Shown here: positions 14,838 through 15,662 of the stretch, in pieces
Position numbering within the stretch: position 1 is the stretch's first letter
How the letters are laid out: each line of letters begins with the position of its first letter
Origin: Sphingopyxis sp.
GTDB taxonomy: Bacteria > Pseudomonadota > Alphaproteobacteria > Sphingomonadales > Sphingomonadaceae
Assembly: GCA_013911715.1 (NCBI GenBank)
Contig: JACEST010000034.1
Location: 1 to 15,662, forward strand
Length of the DNA: 15,662 nt
Direction of reading: 5' to 3'
The notes under the pieces: generated by a model
What the model saw: only the letters and a program-made list of their open reading frames with translations
Database searches by the model: none
Told to the model about the DNA's origin: nothing
Translations under genes and position numbers: made by a program

Positions 14838-15613
14838 GCTGGCACCCCGCGCAGATAGAGCGGGGCAAATGCGCCATTCTGCCGCATTTCCAGCTTGCCC
14901 TGCCGCGCCAGTTCGAGTGCCGCGACGAAGCTCGACGCCACTGCGGAGCGCCGCAATGGTCCGTCATAATCGCTCGGCAAAAAGGCCGAAAGCTCGGTCC
15001 AGTCGAGTTTGACGCCCAGCAATCGCTCCAAATGGCTCAGCGCTGCGTCGAGCGTCACGATCGGCCGCCGCGCGATCATATGCACCGCCGGCGCGCTGCG
15101 CGCCTTGACCTGGCCATAGGCGGCCAGCAGATCATAAAGGCTGGCATCCCACTGCCGCAGTTTGATGTCGCGCAGCCCCTCGGGCTTGCCACGCGCGAAC
15201 ACGTCGCGCCCCAACCGGTCACGCGCCATCAGCCGCGCCGCCGCCTCGCGCATTGCCCCCAGCCGCTGCAGCCGCAGCTGCAGCCGCAGCGCCAGCTCGT
15301 CGGGCGACGGTTCCTCCAGCGGATCTTTGGGCAGCAACAGCGCCGATTTCAAATAAGCCAGCCACGCCGCCATCACCAGATAATCGGCGGCAACCTCCAG
15401 CTTCAGCGCGCGCGCACTGTCGATATAGTCCAGATATTGCTCGACGAGCGCGAGGATCGAAATTTGGCGCAAATCGACCTTTTGCCCGCGCGCGAGCGTC
15501 AGGAGCAGGTCAAGCGGTCCCTCCCACACATCAAATGACAGTCGCAGCGCGTCGCTTTCAGGCTCGCGCGGCAACGCCTCGTCGGAAAAATCGAACAGCG
15601 CGCTGTCCGCCAT
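14834..15613 (-). CDS. scpA: ScpA, segregation and condensation protein A (kleisin), 259 aa
   Basis: The kleisin subunit that bridges the SMC heads and binds ScpB. The N-terminal signature FDVWEGPLDLLLTLARGQKV (about 27-46) is followed by the helical block with YLVMAAWLAYLKSALLLP. A charged, Leu/Arg-rich linker leads to the C-terminal winged helix (about 185-255, ending VASSFVAALELARQGKLEMRQ). Start choice: the ATG at 15613 shares one base with the TGA of the upstream gene (TGATG). A GTG directly before it (15616) is equally coupled and adds one Met. The stop overlaps scpB by four bases. Both overlaps imply strict translational coupling. Confidence 0.94.
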   Translation of the reverse strand: MADSALFDFSDEALPREPESDALRLSFDVWEGPLDLLLTLARGQKVDLRQISILALVEQYLDYIDSARALKLEVAADYLVMAAWLAYLKSALLLPKDPLEEPSPDELALRLQLRLQRLGAMREAAARLMARDRLGRDVFARGKPEGLRDIKLRQWDASLYDLLAAYGQVKARSAPAVHMIARRPIVTLDAALSHLERLLGVKLDWTELSAFLPSDYDGPLRRSAVASSFVAALELARQGKLEMRQNGAFAPLYLRGVPA

Positions 15614-15662
15614 CACGCCGCCGCCGCCATCAGTGCGTCGCGGCGGTCAATCAACGTCACAA
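15613..15662 (-). CDS. C-terminal end of the gene upstream of scpA, probably nagZ (partial)
   Basis: The last 50 bases contain, on the minus strand, an open frame VTLIDRRDALMAAAA ending at TGA (15613-15615), which overlaps the scpA start. The visible residues are too few to identify the protein. In sphingomonads and other alphaproteobacteria the gene before scpA is usually nagZ (beta-N-acetylhexosaminidase of peptidoglycan recycling), so nagZ is the likely identity by gene order only. The helical, Ala-rich end does not contradict that. Confidence 0.45.
   Translation of the reverse strand, partial: VTLIDRRDALMAAAA

Overview
The window is a high-GC, gene-dense chromosomal segment that looks alphaproteobacterial, most likely Sphingomonadales (a Sphingopyxis/Sphingomonas-type genome). 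This rests on the TonB-receptor style, the (nagZ)-scpA-scpB-tatA-tatB-tatC gene string, a perfect CtrA-type box and the style of the intergenic palindromes. Genus is inference. Almost everything is ordinary chromosomal gene content. I see no phage, CRISPR array, intact insertion sequence, tRNA or rRNA, and no gap above 240 bases without a gene.

Layout, left to right. The 3' end of trmFO (tRNA U54 methylation) is followed by a palindromic repeat and, convergently, a TonB-dependent receptor gene with a small three-EF-hand membrane protein gene downstream of it. Divergent from the receptor is oxyR, with both redox cysteines present. It meets a minus-strand pgsA-moaD-moaE operon tail to tail, the oxyR and moaE stop codons overlapping. 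Divergent from pgsA is an LplT-like MFS transporter, so two phospholipid-related genes share one intergenic region. Next come a 77-aa tail-anchored protein gene preceded by a CtrA-type box, a secreted RNase T2 with a variant active site, and nadC.

Divergent from nadC is a nitronate monooxygenase-family flavoprotein. Their shared promoter region holds a MerR/LiuR-like dyad and a 78-bp palindromic repeat that would fall in the leader of the flavoprotein mRNA. A second copy of the first repeat separates that gene from a cytoplasmic cyclophilin. mgtE (Mg2+ channel) runs divergently from the cyclophilin and ends at a probable intrinsic terminator. Behind it lies a 42-codon entericidin-type lipoprotein gene with an EcfG-like promoter and a structured leader. 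The right end is a translationally coupled minus-strand operon: (nagZ end)-scpA-scpB-tatA-tatB-tatC, i.e. chromosome condensation plus the complete Tat exporter.

The most notable non-gene structure is a set of four long perfect or near-perfect palindromes of three sequence families. Three of them almost exactly fill the gap between two convergent stop codons, and the fourth sits between two divergent starts. The regulatory sites worth testing are the CtrA box (7379-7393), the dyad at 8993-9010 and the entericidin leader (12409-12563). I did not find a clearly new multi-gene system. The small CtrA-box gene and the entericidin leader are the least described pieces.
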